Source: Mesorhizobium sp. (GTDB lineage: Bacteria; Pseudomonadota; Alphaproteobacteria; Rhizobiales; Rhizobiaceae). From it: 64,000 bases of DNA. Below, one piece after another: positions 9,253-19,344 of this stretch (position 1 is the stretch's first letter; every line of letters begins with the position of its first letter). The translations under genes were made by a program, and so were the position numbers. Location of the stretch: contig SAQE01000032.1 in NCBI GenBank assembly GCA_004020545.1, forward strand, positions 1 through 64,000, read 5' to 3'. The notes beneath the pieces were generated by a model, which was given only the letters and a program-made list of their open reading frames with translations, did not search any database and was not told where the DNA came from.

Positions 9253-11220
9253 ATGGTAAGTTGGGACAGCGTCGCTATCGGCAATATCTCGCTCTTCGGC
9301 GGTTTCCAGATTGAAAAGGAAGCCGGCGGTTCGGTTTGGTTGACCGGAAAGCGAGGTCCCGCGATCCTCGCTTATCTGGCCCGCTGCCCAAGCATGGCCG
9401 CGCCAAGGGAACGGCTGGCTGATCTCTTGTGGAGCGACAGCGACAGCGAACACTCGCGCAACAGTCTGCGCCAAACTCTCAGCGTCCTGCGCCGGGATCT
9501 ATCGCGAGCGGGCATGGATATCCTTCACGCCCGCAAGGACCTGATCGGCCTCAGGCCTGACGCCGTACGGGTTGACGTCGAGGATTTTGAAACCGGTCTG
9601 TCGGCGCGTTCCGCCCCGGATCTCGAAACTGCCCTGGCGCTTTACACCGGGCCGTTTCTCGATGGCTTTTATGTCGGGAGCAACGCTTTCGATGATTGGG
9701 CGGCATCGGAACGTGAAAGGCTGCTGAGCCGCGCGCTTGAGTCGATGGAGAAACTCGCCCGTCTCGTGGATGCCGAAAGCGGACTGGCCGTGGCCGATCG
9801 AATTCTGGCCATGGAGCCGACGCGAGAGGAGTCCTATCGGCTGAAGATGGAACTTCTCGTTGCCTGCGGCCAGCGGGACAAAGCGTTACGAACGTTCGAG
9901 ACTTGCAGGAGCGTCCTGAAGAAGGAGTTCGGTGTCGACGTCAGCTCCGAGACGCGGGCGCTTTGGCAATCCCTGCCTTCTGCTGCCGAATTCTCATCCG
10001 CAAGTAGTGTTCCTGCCGGTCAGCGCCTGGGGCGTCCATCCATCAGCGTCGCCGACTTCGTCAATCTGACGGGCGAGCGCGGCGACGATTTTTTCGCCAA
10101 GGGTCTGGTCCATGACATCACCACGGCGCTTTCCGAGGTGGCCGACTACGTCGTGCTCTCGGGCCTCCCGCCGCTTGAGAAGGGCGGCGAGGAATCCAAG
10201 GCGACGACAGCTCCGCGGGCCCGCTACATGCTCAACGGCAGCATCCAGAGGTCCGGGGACGAACTGAGGGTGAACGTTCAGTTGGTCGACGCCGCCGATG
10301 GCCACAATGTCTGGGCGCAGAAATTCGATGGCCACTCGGAGGACGCGCTCGAATTCCAGGACAGGATCGCACAGGCGGTTGTGCTGGCGGTCAGCCTCGA
10401 GCTTCAACTGACCAATTGGAAGGTCCGCGACAAGAGCCCACCAGGCACCCCCGAAGTGCGCAGGTTGGTGAATGAAGCTCTGATGAGGTACTTCGAGATG
10501 ACCCGGGACTCGCTCCTGGTGTCGAAGGAACTCGCCGAAAAGGCCCTGTCGATTGCGCCCGAAAATGCTCGGGCAAAGCGGACGCTCTCGATCGCGACCA
10601 CGATGGGACTTGCATTTGGTGCGCTGCCTGGCAAGCGCGAGCACATCGACAATGCGATCCGGCTTGCCGAAGACGCGGTAAGGGCGGTGCCGGACGATGA
10701 AATCGCCCGTTGCATCCTGTCTTTTGCCTATTTGCGCGACGGCCGGATCGACGAGGCGATCGTCGAATGCCGTCACGCGGTCAGCCTCAACCCGAGCTAT
10801 CCGAGCGGCCACGGCGATCTCGGCGAGCTCTATGGCCTGCGTGGCCAGGTGAGCGAGGCGCTGCGCGAGGCCAATGAAGCGATCCGGCTCGGCGCGCACG
10901 ACGTCATTGACTTCTGGCGCCATCACGGCCTGACTGTGGCGCTGTTCGCCGGCGGCGACGACCGCCGGGCGCTGGAAGTCGCCCGCAGGGTGGTCAGGAC
11001 CAAGCCGGGGTTCGTCCGTGGCGCCCTTTATTGGGCGGCCGCTGCTTCGGCGACCGGCAACCATGAAGAAGCCTCACGCGCCATCCACCATTGCCTGTCG
11101 CAACTTCCACATCTCAACCTGGGCAATGTCTGCCCTGGTTTTCTGCCGCGCTATGTGAGGGACGATCATCACGCGCGCTTCCTCGACATGCTGGCGCGAG
11201 CCGGCCTTCCGAACTCCTAG
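9253..11220 (+). CDS. BTAD/TolB-like/TPR transcriptional regulator
   Basis: 655 residues. The N-terminus (about 8-85) is a winged-helix DNA-binding domain of the SARP/OmpR type (ISLFGGFQIEKEAGGSVWLT), followed by a bacterial transcriptional activator domain to about residue 240. A segment starting SISVADFVNLTGERGDDFFA (about 260-390) is the TolB-like N-terminal domain often joined to cyclases and regulators. The C-terminal half is made of TPR-like helices (SYPSGHGDLGELYGLRGQ). The same architecture appears in the gene at 27001-28983. The regulated genes are unknown; the divergent DUF1194 gene is a candidate. Confidence 0.85.
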   Translation: MVSWDSVAIGNISLFGGFQIEKEAGGSVWLTGKRGPAILAYLARCPSMAAPRERLADLLWSDSDSEHSRNSLRQTLSVLRRDLSRAGMDILHARKDLIGLRPDAVRVDVEDFETGLSARSAPDLETALALYTGPFLDGFYVGSNAFDDWAASERERLLSRALESMEKLARLVDAESGLAVADRILAMEPTREESYRLKMELLVACGQRDKALRTFETCRSVLKKEFGVDVSSETRALWQSLPSAAEFSSASSVPAGQRLGRPSISVADFVNLTGERGDDFFAKGLVHDITTALSEVADYVVLSGLPPLEKGGEESKATTAPRARYMLNGSIQRSGDELRVNVQLVDAADGHNVWAQKFDGHSEDALEFQDRIAQAVVLAVSLELQLTNWKVRDKSPPGTPEVRRLVNEALMRYFEMTRDSLLVSKELAEKALSIAPENARAKRTLSIATTMGLAFGALPGKREHIDNAIRLAEDAVRAVPDDEIARCILSFAYLRDGRIDEAIVECRHAVSLNPSYPSGHGDLGELYGLRGQVSEALREANEAIRLGAHDVIDFWRHHGLTVALFAGGDDRRALEVARRVVRTKPGFVRGALYWAAAASATGNHEEASRAIHHCLSQLPHLNLGNVCPGFLPRYVRDDHHARFLDMLARAGLPNS

Positions 11221-11229
11221 AGCATAGCT

Positions 11230-11274
11230 CCCGAAAGTGGGAACCGGTTTCGGGGGGCAAAGACATGCGTGAAA
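11230..11274 (+). repeat. Dispersed rhizobial hairpin repeat, copy 1
   Basis: A stem CCCGAAA (11230-11236) / TTTCGGG (11248-11254) is followed by ATGCGTGAAA at 11264. A diverged copy with the same order of blocks lies at 50726-50769. It sits just after the regulator stop codon. The element looks like a common non-coding rhizobial intergenic repeat; it may also act as a weak terminator. Confidence 0.6.
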
Positions 11275-11375
11275 TCAAGAATCTAAAGCGCACGGAGCGA
11301 ATCTGAAAGATCGCGACGCACGCCGAAATCGTCGGCCCTCCGCGGCGCCAATAAGCCAGCCACGCCGGACCTTCG

Positions 11376-12176
11376 CTACAGATGCACGAACGCCGTCAGC
11401 GGCAGGTGGTCGGAGGCGACGCGCGACAGCGGCGTGTCATGCGCCTCCACCGCCGAAACCATGCCGTTCCGGTTGCCCATGATCCGGTCGAGCGCCAGCA
11501 CCGGCAGGCCGGATGGGAAGGTGGGCACGGCAGGCGGCGTGTGGCCGAACGTCGTGTGCAGCGTGTTGAGCGCCGAGCGGTTGCCCAACCGCCACTCGTT
11601 CAGGTCGCCGAGCAAAAGCGTCGGCCTTTCATCCGCGCTGCTCATGATATCGAGCACGACGCGGGCCTGTTCCGAGCGCGAGCGGCGCAACAGCCCGAGA
11701 TGGGCCGCGATGACGCGCAGCGTCCGGCTCTCGTCGAGATCGATCTCGGCGACCAGCGCCCCGCGCGGCTCCAGGCCGGGCAGCTTGATCTGGTGCACAT
11801 CGCGCACGGTGCCGCGCTTGAACAGAAGCACGTTGCCGCGCCAGCCATGGCCCTTGCCGTTTCCGAGAACCGGCACCGGCACCAGACCTGTTTCCAGTTC
11901 GAGGTGCGCCAGGTCGAGCAACCCGGCGCGGTCGCCGAAGCGGCTATCGGCCTCCTGCAGCGCGATCACATCGGGGCTGATTTCCCGGATCACGCGCGCG
12001 GTCCGCTCGGGGTCGAATTTGCGGTCTGTGCCGATGCATTTGTGGACATTGTAGGAGGCGACCACCATCTCGGCGCCGTTCACCCGCTTGCGCGGCGTCG
12101 ACATTGCCTTGCGTGCATTTCTGCCGCGGATCGACAGGAGCACGGTCTCCGGAAGGCTGCGTCGGTTTCTGTCCAT
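11376..12176 (-). CDS. Endonuclease/exonuclease/phosphatase family protein
   Basis: 266 residues. The EEP fold is marked by VVASYNVHKCIG near the N-terminus, DVIALQEAD (metal-binding glutamate), LLLGDLNEW and the C-terminal SDHLPLTAFV with the catalytic Asp-His. No signal peptide is clear. The gene begins 24 bp after the cardiolipin synthase-like gene on the same strand, an arrangement that suggests joint transcription and a role in phospholipid or nucleic acid phosphodiester cleavage. A later start at the in-frame ATG 12104 is possible. Confidence 0.85.
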   Translation of the reverse strand: MDRNRRSLPETVLLSIRGRNARKAMSTPRKRVNGAEMVVASYNVHKCIGTDRKFDPERTARVIREISPDVIALQEADSRFGDRAGLLDLAHLELETGLVPVPVLGNGKGHGWRGNVLLFKRGTVRDVHQIKLPGLEPRGALVAEIDLDESRTLRVIAAHLGLLRRSRSEQARVVLDIMSSADERPTLLLGDLNEWRLGNRSALNTLHTTFGHTPPAVPTFPSGLPVLALDRIMGNRNGMVSAVEAHDTPLSRVASDHLPLTAFVHL

Positions 12177-12200
12177 GTGTCTGCTGCTCGTCTTCCTCGT

Positions 12201-13661
12201 CTATAGATAGGGCGATCCCAGCCACAGCAATCGGTCGAAAACGCGAATGACGAACGGCCGGGCGTTCAGGGTCTGAAGGGTCACTGGTTGTGCCGAAGCG
12301 ATCGCTGCGCCGATGCGGGCATCGATCTCGCCGGCGAAGTTGGCATCGAGGACCTCCATGTCGATCTCGAAATTCAGCCTCAGCGACCGGGCATCGAGAT
12401 TGGACGAGCCGACATAGGCCCACACGCCGTCGATAGCCATCAGTTTCGAATGGTCGAACGGGCCCTCGTGGCGCCAGACCCGGCAGTAATTCTTCAGAAC
12501 CTGGTCGAACTGCGCCGTCATCGCATGATCGACGAGGAAAAGGTTGTTCACCGCCGGCACCACGATGTCGATCTCGACGCCGCGCCGGCCGGCCGTGGTC
12601 AGCGCGCTGATCAGCTCACGGTCCGGCAGGAAATAGGGCGACATGATGCGGATCGATTTGCGGGCGACCGAAAACGCCCCCATCAGCAGCTTGTGGTTGG
12701 TTTCGTTCGAGGCGTCCGGCCCCGTCGCCACGGCCCGGACCAACGTCGGCTGACCGGGCGGCGGCGCGGTTCGTTCGACTTGCCAGGTATCGCCCTTCAG
12801 CGCCTCGTTGCCGGCGAAGCGCCAGTCCTCGGCGGCCACCGAGAACAGATCGGCCACCACCGGCCCGGTGACCTCGAAATGCGTGTCCCTGGAGCTCTCG
12901 GAGCCGGCGAATTCGGCCGAAAATCCCTTGCGGATGTTCATGCCTCCCGTGAAGGCCACCGTGCCGTCGACGACCAGGATCTTCCTGTGGGTTCTGAGAT
13001 TGGCATAGGGAAGTCTCAAGCCCATGACGATATTGCCGTTGAAGAGGTCTGCCGTGATGTTGGCCTCTTTGAGCTGCTTCAGGATGCTTGGCACCGAATA
13101 GCGCACGCCGACGGCGTCGATCAGCACGCGCACGGTGACGCCGCGTTTGGCCGCGCCGGAGAGCGACTGGACGAACATCTGCCCGACCGCGTCATTGTCG
13201 AAAATATAGGTCTCGAGAAGCACGCTCTTTTGCGCGCCGTCGATCGCCCGGAACATCGCCGCATAGGCCTCGTCGCCGGTATCGAGCACGGCGATGGTGT
13301 TCCCCGCGGTGAGCGGCCGCCGCGCCACCCTGTCGCCGAGCGTCTTCAGCCCGATGAAGCGCTGGCCGTATTGAGCGTCGATCAGCGCCTCCATGGCGAG
13401 GTCGCGGTCATGCCTCGCCTCGGCGGCCTCGCCGGTGACGGGCCGCATGGCGCTGATCGTGGCGCGGCGGATGCGGTTGATGCCGGCGATGGCGTAGATG
13501 ATGGCGCCAAGGAAGGGCGACAAGAGCATCACGCCCACCCAGCCGGTGGCGGCGCGTACGTCTTCCTTCGTCATGATGGCATGGACGATGCCGACGGCAG
13601 CCATCGCCAGGGAGAGGGCGAGGATAAGCGTAGACCAGTGACTCGCAATTGCCTGCAACAT
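12201..13661 (-). CDS. cls: Cardiolipin synthase-type phospholipase D protein
   Basis: 486 residues from the ATG at 13661; an upstream TTG at 13697 would add 12 residues. Two N-terminal membrane segments are followed by two phospholipase D motifs, THRKILVVDG and DHSKLMAIDG, as in bacterial cardiolipin synthases that join two phosphatidylglycerol molecules at the inner membrane. The second half ends with the usual SSNLDARSLRLNFEIDMEV segment. It is followed closely by the EEP-family gene on the same strand. Confidence 0.85.
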   Translation of the reverse strand: MLQAIASHWSTLILALSLAMAAVGIVHAIMTKEDVRAATGWVGVMLLSPFLGAIIYAIAGINRIRRATISAMRPVTGEAAEARHDRDLAMEALIDAQYGQRFIGLKTLGDRVARRPLTAGNTIAVLDTGDEAYAAMFRAIDGAQKSVLLETYIFDNDAVGQMFVQSLSGAAKRGVTVRVLIDAVGVRYSVPSILKQLKEANITADLFNGNIVMGLRLPYANLRTHRKILVVDGTVAFTGGMNIRKGFSAEFAGSESSRDTHFEVTGPVVADLFSVAAEDWRFAGNEALKGDTWQVERTAPPPGQPTLVRAVATGPDASNETNHKLLMGAFSVARKSIRIMSPYFLPDRELISALTTAGRRGVEIDIVVPAVNNLFLVDHAMTAQFDQVLKNYCRVWRHEGPFDHSKLMAIDGVWAYVGSSNLDARSLRLNFEIDMEVLDANFAGEIDARIGAAIASAQPVTLQTLNARPFVIRVFDRLLWLGSPYL

Positions 13662-13838
13662 CGGCCCGACTATTGTGCGGGCGGAAGCGGAAGGCAATGC
13701 GTTAGGTCAGCGCGATCCGGGAAAGACGCGCAGCGACGTCCGTCCGGAACAAGGGTTGGAACAGCTCGCCGGCATACCATGATGCACCCTCCCTCAATCG
13801 TGACTGCAGACGCCAGCCTGGGTGAGGGCTGTACGCAG

Positions 13839-14093
13839 TTATGTCATTCTCCGAACGACCCAGAGCGACCGTCCCGCATGAGCGATTCCGGACACGAGTC
13901 CAAGGCGAGGATCATCTTTGAGCCGGTCAGCCTGAACCACATCAAGAAACAGGATCCGCTGATCGGTCTCGTTTGCGTTCGGCGTAATCCAGCAGCGCTG
14001 ATCCTCGCAGCAAAGCCCGGCTTGCGGATGCTCCTGGAGATACTCAATCGCATATTCGGCGTTTACGTTTCTCGGTCCCGCGTCCACGGACAT
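13839..14093 (-). CDS. Small hypothetical protein
   Basis: 84 residues. Not recognised. The start at 14093 is supported by a strong GGAGGAG ribosome binding site eight bases upstream, which is the main reason for calling it. The protein has paired cysteines (GLCCEDQRCW) and no membrane segment or signal peptide. It stands alone between the cardiolipin synthase and adenylate cyclase genes. Confidence 0.5.
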   Translation of the reverse strand: MSVDAGPRNVNAEYAIEYLQEHPQAGLCCEDQRCWITPNANETDQRILFLDVVQADRLKDDPRLGLVSGIAHAGRSLWVVRRMT

Positions 14094-14212
14094 TTGCTCT
14101 CCTCCGTCTGCGATCGGCCAGGAACTATAATTGATTATGTAGGTGCGCTGAACCATCGCTGGAGCACCTAAGAAGGGTCGGGCAGACGGTCGCGTCGGAG
14201 ACCGACCCAGCC

Positions 14213-16747
14213 CTACTGCCCGGGCTTGTGGGAAAGCCGATCCAGCGCATCTCGAAGCGCAGTGGCGGCACCGCCACGCTCGTCGGCGGACATCAGCTCC
14301 GGTTCAAGTTCCAGCTTGAAGTGCGGCAGCTCGGTTCGAACGGCCCGACAAGCGTCCGCTAGATTGGCCTTCAGATTGATGACGCGGTAAGTGGCGACGG
14401 GATAGGCGATCCCCTTGACCTGGACGTGCCCCATCTCCTCACAGTGGATCGTGTCCTTCACTTGCGCAAACGTCTCGTAGGAAATGAGGATGGCCCCCGG
14501 TGCCGCCTCCTGTTCCAGGCGCGAGGCGAGATTCACGGCGCCGCCGATTATCGTGTAGTCCATCCGGTCCTCGCTGCCGAAGTTACCGACGGTGCAGTAG
14601 TCGGTATGGATGCCGATGCGGCAGCGCAGCGGTGTTTCGATCCCCATGTCCCGCCAGACTTCGGCAAGCTCGCTGATCCGCTTTTGCATGGCAAGCGCCA
14701 TCTGTACACAAGCCAGCGCGTCCTCCTTGACGCCGCGCGTCTCAGGGTCGCCGAAAAACATCAGGATCGCGTCGCCGACGTACTTGTCGATCGTGGCACC
14801 ATGATCCGACGCGATTTTCGACATTTCCGTCAGGTAGTGATTGAGGAGCTGGGTGAGATCCTCGGACTCCATCTTGTCCGTGGTCTCGGTAAAACCGGCG
14901 ATGTCGGAGAAGCATATGGTCAGCTTCTTGCGCTGACTGGCGATTCTAACGTCTTGGCGGCCGGTGAATATCGAGCTGTACACTTGCGGCGCCAGATATT
15001 TGGCCAGCTTGTTGGAAAGCGCCTCTAGGGCAGTGGACTTCTCGGCGAGGTTCTCCTCCCTTCGCTTCAACTCGGTGATGTCCGAATAGACGGCGACCGT
15101 GCCGCCGGCGCTGATCCGCCGTTCGCTTATCATGATCCACCGTCCGTCGCCCCGCCGCTGCACCCATGGTTCGCCAGGGTTGCGGTGCCGCCACAGGCGC
15201 TCGGCTACCCACTCATCGACCCGCCCCTCGGCATCCCTGATGTAGCCGCGCTCGGCAGATCGGCGAATGATCTCCTCGAATGCCGTGCCGGGGGTCAGCT
15301 CGGCCTCCAGACCTGCGTACAGCAGTTCGCGGTAGCGGCTGTTGCTAAGGACAAGCCGGTCCTCTCTGTCGTAGAGAGCGAAACCTTCGGAAATGCTTTC
15401 GATGGCATCGACCAGCCGCTGACGCGCTTCTGCAACGTCGCGCAGGTTCTTTTCCTCGACCTCGACGGCGGTATCCCGGAAGAGGCTAAGCGCCTCGGCC
15501 ATGCGCCCGATTTCGTCGCTGCCCGCGGCCGGCAGCGGCGCACGAAGATCGCCGCCCGCGATCGCGAGCATCCCCTGGCTCACCGCTCCCAGACGGGCGA
15601 GAAGGCTGCGGTCGACATAGAGCCAGACGACCAGAACCGAGCTCAACAGGCTGAGAAAGGCGGAGCCGAGGACAACTCCGGTGCCGTAGCGCTGGACGAG
15701 TGCGGCTTCGCGACCGGAGGCAGTGATCTCGCGATCCGCTGCTGCGACAAGACGGTCGACGGCAGCGGTGAGACTGCGCGACAGCCGATTGTTTTCGGCC
15801 AGAAGCTTTTCGCCCTGCGCGAGGACCGCAAGCTCCTCCTCCCGAGCCTTCGGGATGCTGTTCTCACCATCGGCTAGTGCCTTGAACTCGTCCACCCGCT
15901 GCCGGAAACGGGCCTGCAGCTTTTGGTCGATCTCCGAGGAAGCCGTTTCCAGGGCGGCAAGCGAGCGGCGCAGCGGAAACAGAATCAACGCCAGGTCGCC
16001 TCGCGTTGGCGCGGTCGCGGCCTTGACCAGCGCGTCGTTGACCGCCGAGATCTCCAGCTGCGCCTTCTGCTGGGGGATGTAAGCCGCAGTCGCCTGGACC
16101 ATGTCGGCCATTGCCCGTGCGCGTCGATCGGGCGACAGCGACGCATCGGCCGCGACCGCCCGCCATTGCGGGAGCCTGGAATCCATCACCAGGATGCCGG
16201 TGGCCAGAAGGCGGTGGCTTCCGGTCGTCGTCGCGGTGAGGTCGTTCAGAAGTTCCTCCTTGCGGGCGACCACATCGAGCCGGGCGATAACCAGAGAGTC
16301 GAGCTCCTTCAGGTTGCGCCTCAGAACAATCGCGGCTTCCTCGATCTCGGCCAAAGGCACCGTGCCCAGCGTGGCGTCCCTGAGGTCCGTGCGCAGCGCC
16401 TCGAGGCGGGACATCTCGAGCGCGACGGCAGCCGAGACCTCGCTGTGCTGAGCCCTGCTTGTCGCCGCCAGCACCGATGGCGCCGCTGCAGCGACCCGTT
16501 CGGCCTGGCGCGACAATTGGAGGGAGGCCAGTGCCGACGGCACCCGATCCGTGGTAATTCGGTCGACGACGTCGCCAACTTGGAGGAAGGCATAAAGCGC
16601 CGCAGCGGTTGCCAGCACCGCAAGTGCGCTGATCCCGAAAAAGGCGAACAGCAGCCGGCCGCGTATGCCGAGGCGTTCAAGCATCGCGGTGAGTCGGGAC
16701 AATCCAGCCACACTGGTCTGCATCAGACTAGACGTCTCAGCCGGCAC
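14213..16747 (-). CDS. Membrane class III adenylate cyclase with HAMP and PAS
   Basis: 844 residues. Order of parts: membrane helix about 32-56, large helical periplasmic sensor region, second membrane helix about 355-377, HAMP linker to about 430, PAS domain about 440-560, cyclase domain about 605-785. The catalytic set is complete: metal-binding D615 (CFSDIAGFT) and D659 ([10 protein letters not shown]), adenine-selecting K655 and D730, and transition-state N739 and R743 (VNLASRLE). It should therefore make cAMP. It begins 18 bp after the binding-protein gene, implying co-transcription and probably sensing of the protein's ligand. The start used is GTG at 16747; ATG at 16723 is an alternative. 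Confidence 0.92.
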   Translation of the reverse strand: MPAETSSLMQTSVAGLSRLTAMLERLGIRGRLLFAFFGISALAVLATAAALYAFLQVGDVVDRITTDRVPSALASLQLSRQAERVAAAAPSVLAATSRAQHSEVSAAVALEMSRLEALRTDLRDATLGTVPLAEIEEAAIVLRRNLKELDSLVIARLDVVARKEELLNDLTATTTGSHRLLATGILVMDSRLPQWRAVAADASLSPDRRARAMADMVQATAAYIPQQKAQLEISAVNDALVKAATAPTRGDLALILFPLRRSLAALETASSEIDQKLQARFRQRVDEFKALADGENSIPKAREEELAVLAQGEKLLAENNRLSRSLTAAVDRLVAAADREITASGREAALVQRYGTGVVLGSAFLSLLSSVLVVWLYVDRSLLARLGAVSQGMLAIAGGDLRAPLPAAGSDEIGRMAEALSLFRDTAVEVEEKNLRDVAEARQRLVDAIESISEGFALYDREDRLVLSNSRYRELLYAGLEAELTPGTAFEEIIRRSAERGYIRDAEGRVDEWVAERLWRHRNPGEPWVQRRGDGRWIMISERRISAGGTVAVYSDITELKRREENLAEKSTALEALSNKLAKYLAPQVYSSIFTGRQDVRIASQRKKLTICFSDIAGFTETTDKMESEDLTQLLNHYLTEMSKIASDHGATIDKYVGDAILMFFGDPETRGVKEDALACVQMALAMQKRISELAEVWRDMGIETPLRCRIGIHTDYCTVGNFGSEDRMDYTIIGGAVNLASRLEQEAAPGAILISYETFAQVKDTIHCEEMGHVQVKGIAYPVATYRVINLKANLADACRAVRTELPHFKLELEPELMSADERGGAATALRDALDRLSHKPGQ

Positions 16748-16765
16748 GCTGGCGTTCGGCGAACC

Positions 16766-17860
16766 CTATTCGACCGGCACGTACTCTCCGCCGCGCCAGA
16801 CGTACCAAACCCAGCTCTGCCTCGTGAGGTCACCCTTGTCGTCGAAATCGACGCGGCCAATGACGGTGTCGAACTCCTGTTCGTGCAGTGTCGCGATGAC
16901 CGCCTTCGGTTCCAGCGAACCTGCCTTCGCGACCGCCTGGGCCCAGACCTGGACCGCGCAGTAGCTCAACAGCGTGTAGCCCGCGGGCTCGAAGTTCTCC
17001 GCACGGAACTGCTCCACGATTGCGGCCGCGCCGGCATTTCGCCGCGGGTCCGCCGGGAAGGTGAACAGGGTTCCCTCCGCCGCTGAGCCTGCGATCAGGG
17101 CGAATTCCTCGGTGGCCAAGGCATCTCCGGATATGAGCTGGACCGTGTAGCCACGGTCGTGTGCGGCGCGAGCAATCAGCGCAACGTCGGCATGATACCC
17201 ACCAACATACAAGGCAGAGACGCCGGCGGCTTGCAACGCAACGACCTCGGCTGAATAGTCGTCCTTCCCGGGCACGTATGCGTCGTAAACAGCTTCAGTC
17301 ACGCCCCGTTTGTTCAACTGCTTCCTGGTCTCGTCGGCGAGGCCCTTCCCATAGGTCGAATTGTCGTGAAGGATTGCGATCTTCTTGTCGCGCCAGCGAT
17401 CGGCAAGGTAGTTGCCGGCGATGAAACCTTGTGCGTCGTCGCGGCCAATGGTGCGGAAGACGTTGTCACGGCCCTGTTCGGTCAGCTGCGGATTGGTCGA
17501 GCCTGGGGATATTTCGACGACCCCGGCCTCCTCGTACACTTTTGATGCGGGGATCGAGGCCCCGGAGCAATAATGCCCGACAACGAACACCACCCCGTCA
17601 GCCACCAGCTTTTGGGCGGCCGCGACCGCTTGCTCGGGATCGCAGAAATCGTCGACCGAGATGAGCCTCACCTTCTGGCCGAGCACGCCGCCCGCGGCGT
17701 TGACGTCGGCCACCGCCATCTCCGCGCCGCGCTGGCCCTGCTCGCCGATCCAGGCAAGCCGTCCTGTCATGGCAGCCGAGACCCCGATCAGCACCTCGGC
17801 CCTCGCGGAACTGAACACGGCCGCGAGAACTATGATCGCTATGGCGATGACACGGTGCAT
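16766..17860 (-). CDS. Branched-chain amino acid-type periplasmic binding protein
   Basis: 364 residues from the ATG at 17860, which has AAGGGGTG upstream; an in-frame ATG at 17881 adds seven residues. A signal peptide ends at FSSARA. The mature chain begins EVLIGVSAAMTGRLAWIGEQ, typical of LivJ-type (Peripla_BP_6) proteins, and contains the GHYCSGASIPASKVYEEAG ligand-site region. No permease or ATPase gene is near. Instead the next gene is a membrane adenylate cyclase, so this protein is more likely a sensor subunit than part of an importer (inference). Confidence 0.88.
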   Translation of the reverse strand: MHRVIAIAIIVLAAVFSSARAEVLIGVSAAMTGRLAWIGEQGQRGAEMAVADVNAAGGVLGQKVRLISVDDFCDPEQAVAAAQKLVADGVVFVVGHYCSGASIPASKVYEEAGVVEISPGSTNPQLTEQGRDNVFRTIGRDDAQGFIAGNYLADRWRDKKIAILHDNSTYGKGLADETRKQLNKRGVTEAVYDAYVPGKDDYSAEVVALQAAGVSALYVGGYHADVALIARAAHDRGYTVQLISGDALATEEFALIAGSAAEGTLFTFPADPRRNAGAAAIVEQFRAENFEPAGYTLLSYCAVQVWAQAVAKAGSLEPKAVIATLHEQEFDTVIGRVDFDDKGDLTRQSWVWYVWRGGEYVPVE

Positions 17861-17880
17861 GTTTGCACCCCTTGTGGACA

Positions 17881-17894
17881 TTAGCTTACGCTAA
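17881..17894. promoter_or_regulatory. Short palindrome at the binding-protein start
   Basis: TTAGC-TTAC-GCTAA forms perfect 5-bp arms around a 4-bp centre, just upstream of the chosen start at 17860. It may be an operator for the binding-protein/cyclase operon, but its short length makes chance possible. The surrounding 268-bp gap to 18128 shows nothing else. Confidence 0.3.
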
Positions 17895-18128
17895 TCCTGT
17901 CAGAGCCGACAGCCCCTTCGGCAAGCGCGAGTGTCTCGGATGTTATTGGAGCGCATTGGCGAAGCGATGCGTCACTTGAATGGCGTGTCACAACTTCGTT
18001 CGTTGAGGTCGGAATCGCGCGCCGAGTCCAGACGGCCGCACTGCTGTCATTCGAGAACTGGTGGCAACTGGTCGCTTCTGGCGCTTAGCGGGCACTTGGG
18101 CGGGGTACGGCGGTCATTAACCGCAACC

Positions 18129-18407
18129 TCAAATCTCATCCCGCCTCGCCACCAACCTTAGCCACGGCGCCAGATGGAAGGCGGCCATCAGCAGATACAT
18201 CGGCACCATGCCGCTGAGCACGGAAGCTCCGGAACCGGACATGCACATCATGTCCTGCCCGCCATAGGCGGCCGTGAGCAGCGCCATGGTCGCAAAGGTC
18301 GGCGCCGCGGCGAGGCAGAGCCAGTCGGCGAGGCCGAAGCCGCTCAGGCCGGACGGGCGAGGAGCATTCGCCGCTTCGATGGAGAGGTCTGGGTTTTCGG
18401 TGCTCAT
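18129..18407 (-). CDS. Small hypothetical membrane protein
   Basis: 92 residues from the ATG at 18407, which has AAGGTGG upstream. Two hydrophobic stretches (LCLAAAPTFATMALLTAAYG and VPMYLLMAAFHLAPWLRLVA) indicate an inner-membrane protein. The family is not recognised. It lies 90 bp downstream of the DUF899 gene on the same strand and could be co-transcribed with it. Confidence 0.6.
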   Translation of the reverse strand: MSTENPDLSIEAANAPRPSGLSGFGLADWLCLAAAPTFATMALLTAAYGGQDMMCMSGSGASVLSGMVPMYLLMAAFHLAPWLRLVARRDEI

Positions 18408-18497
18408 CTCATCCACCTTCAAATTGGCCGGGCTTTTCAAGGTTTGGGAAAGATCGGCTCTGGCGGCGCGATTGGCGCCGCCGGAGTCGCTTCACGC

Positions 18498-19247
18498 TCA
18501 GGCGTCCTTGTTGCGGAACGCCGCTTCGCCGGCATCCGACACCTCGACCCATCTCTGGTCGGGGGCGGCGCCTTCTTCGTAATTGTCGTGCCAGTTCCAC
18601 CACTTGTAGGTCTGGGTTTGCGGATAGCCCTTGGGCGAGTCCTCCCACACCTCCTGGCGGCCGAGCGGGGTGACGTCGAGATAGCTCCACACGGTGCCAA
18701 ACGCCTCGTCGCCGCGGTTGTTGATGAAGTAGGTGCGGAAGATGCGGTCGCCGTCGTGGATGAAGACGTTGTGGCCGTGCCATTCGTCGACGCCGAAATC
18801 CTTATCCCAGCTGTCGGTGATGGTGTACCAGGGCATCTTCCAGCCCATTCGCTCCTTCACCCGCTGAATGTCGGCCTGCGGCGCGCGCGAGGCATAGGCA
18901 AGCGTGGTGTCGCGGGCGTTGAGATGGGCGAGGTTGCCGACCATGTCGGCGCCGAGCGAGCAGCCGCGGCAGGCATGCTCCGGCCAGCCATAGACGCCCG
19001 GCTCGAAGAAGGCGCGGTAGATGATCAACTGCCGGCGGCCCTCGAACAGGTCGAGCAGGCTCGCCTTGCCGTTCGGACCTTCGAACACATAGTCCTTCTC
19101 GACAAGCATCCACGGCATGCGGCGGCGCTCGGCGGCGAGCGCGTCACGGGCGCGGGTCATGGTCTTTTCCTTCACGAGCATCTCTTCGTACGCGCCTTCC
19201 CAGGCCTCTCGCGAAACGACCGGTGGTGTGTGCATTTGCTGGGTCAT
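18498..19247 (-). CDS. DUF899 family thioredoxin-like protein
   Basis: 249 residues matching DUF899 proteins, a thioredoxin-fold family of unknown reaction. Characteristic pieces are VVSREAWEGAYEEMLVKEK near the N-terminus, the HACRGCS cysteine pair in the position of a thioredoxin-like active site, and FIHDGDRIFRTYFINNRG towards the end. No signal peptide is seen. It is divergent from the HTH gene at 19390, an arrangement that suggests control by it. Confidence 0.85.
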   Translation of the reverse strand: MTQQMHTPPVVSREAWEGAYEEMLVKEKTMTRARDALAAERRRMPWMLVEKDYVFEGPNGKASLLDLFEGRRQLIIYRAFFEPGVYGWPEHACRGCSLGADMVGNLAHLNARDTTLAYASRAPQADIQRVKERMGWKMPWYTITDSWDKDFGVDEWHGHNVFIHDGDRIFRTYFINNRGDEAFGTVWSYLDVTPLGRQEVWEDSPKGYPQTQTYKWWNWHDNYEEGAAPDQRWVEVSDAGEAAFRNKDA

Positions 19248-19344
19248 TGCTCATTCTTTCGGTTTGGTTGAGGGTGACGAGGACAGACATAGGGCCGGAC
19301 GGCGCGATGGTGAGAGTTACAAGTGTGACGCGATTTGATCCGGC

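Noticed and set aside
12288-14171. A 627-codon plus-strand frame opposite the cardiolipin synthase gene
   Set aside because: Antisense to a clear phospholipase D gene with both HKD motifs; composition is that of a shadow frame.
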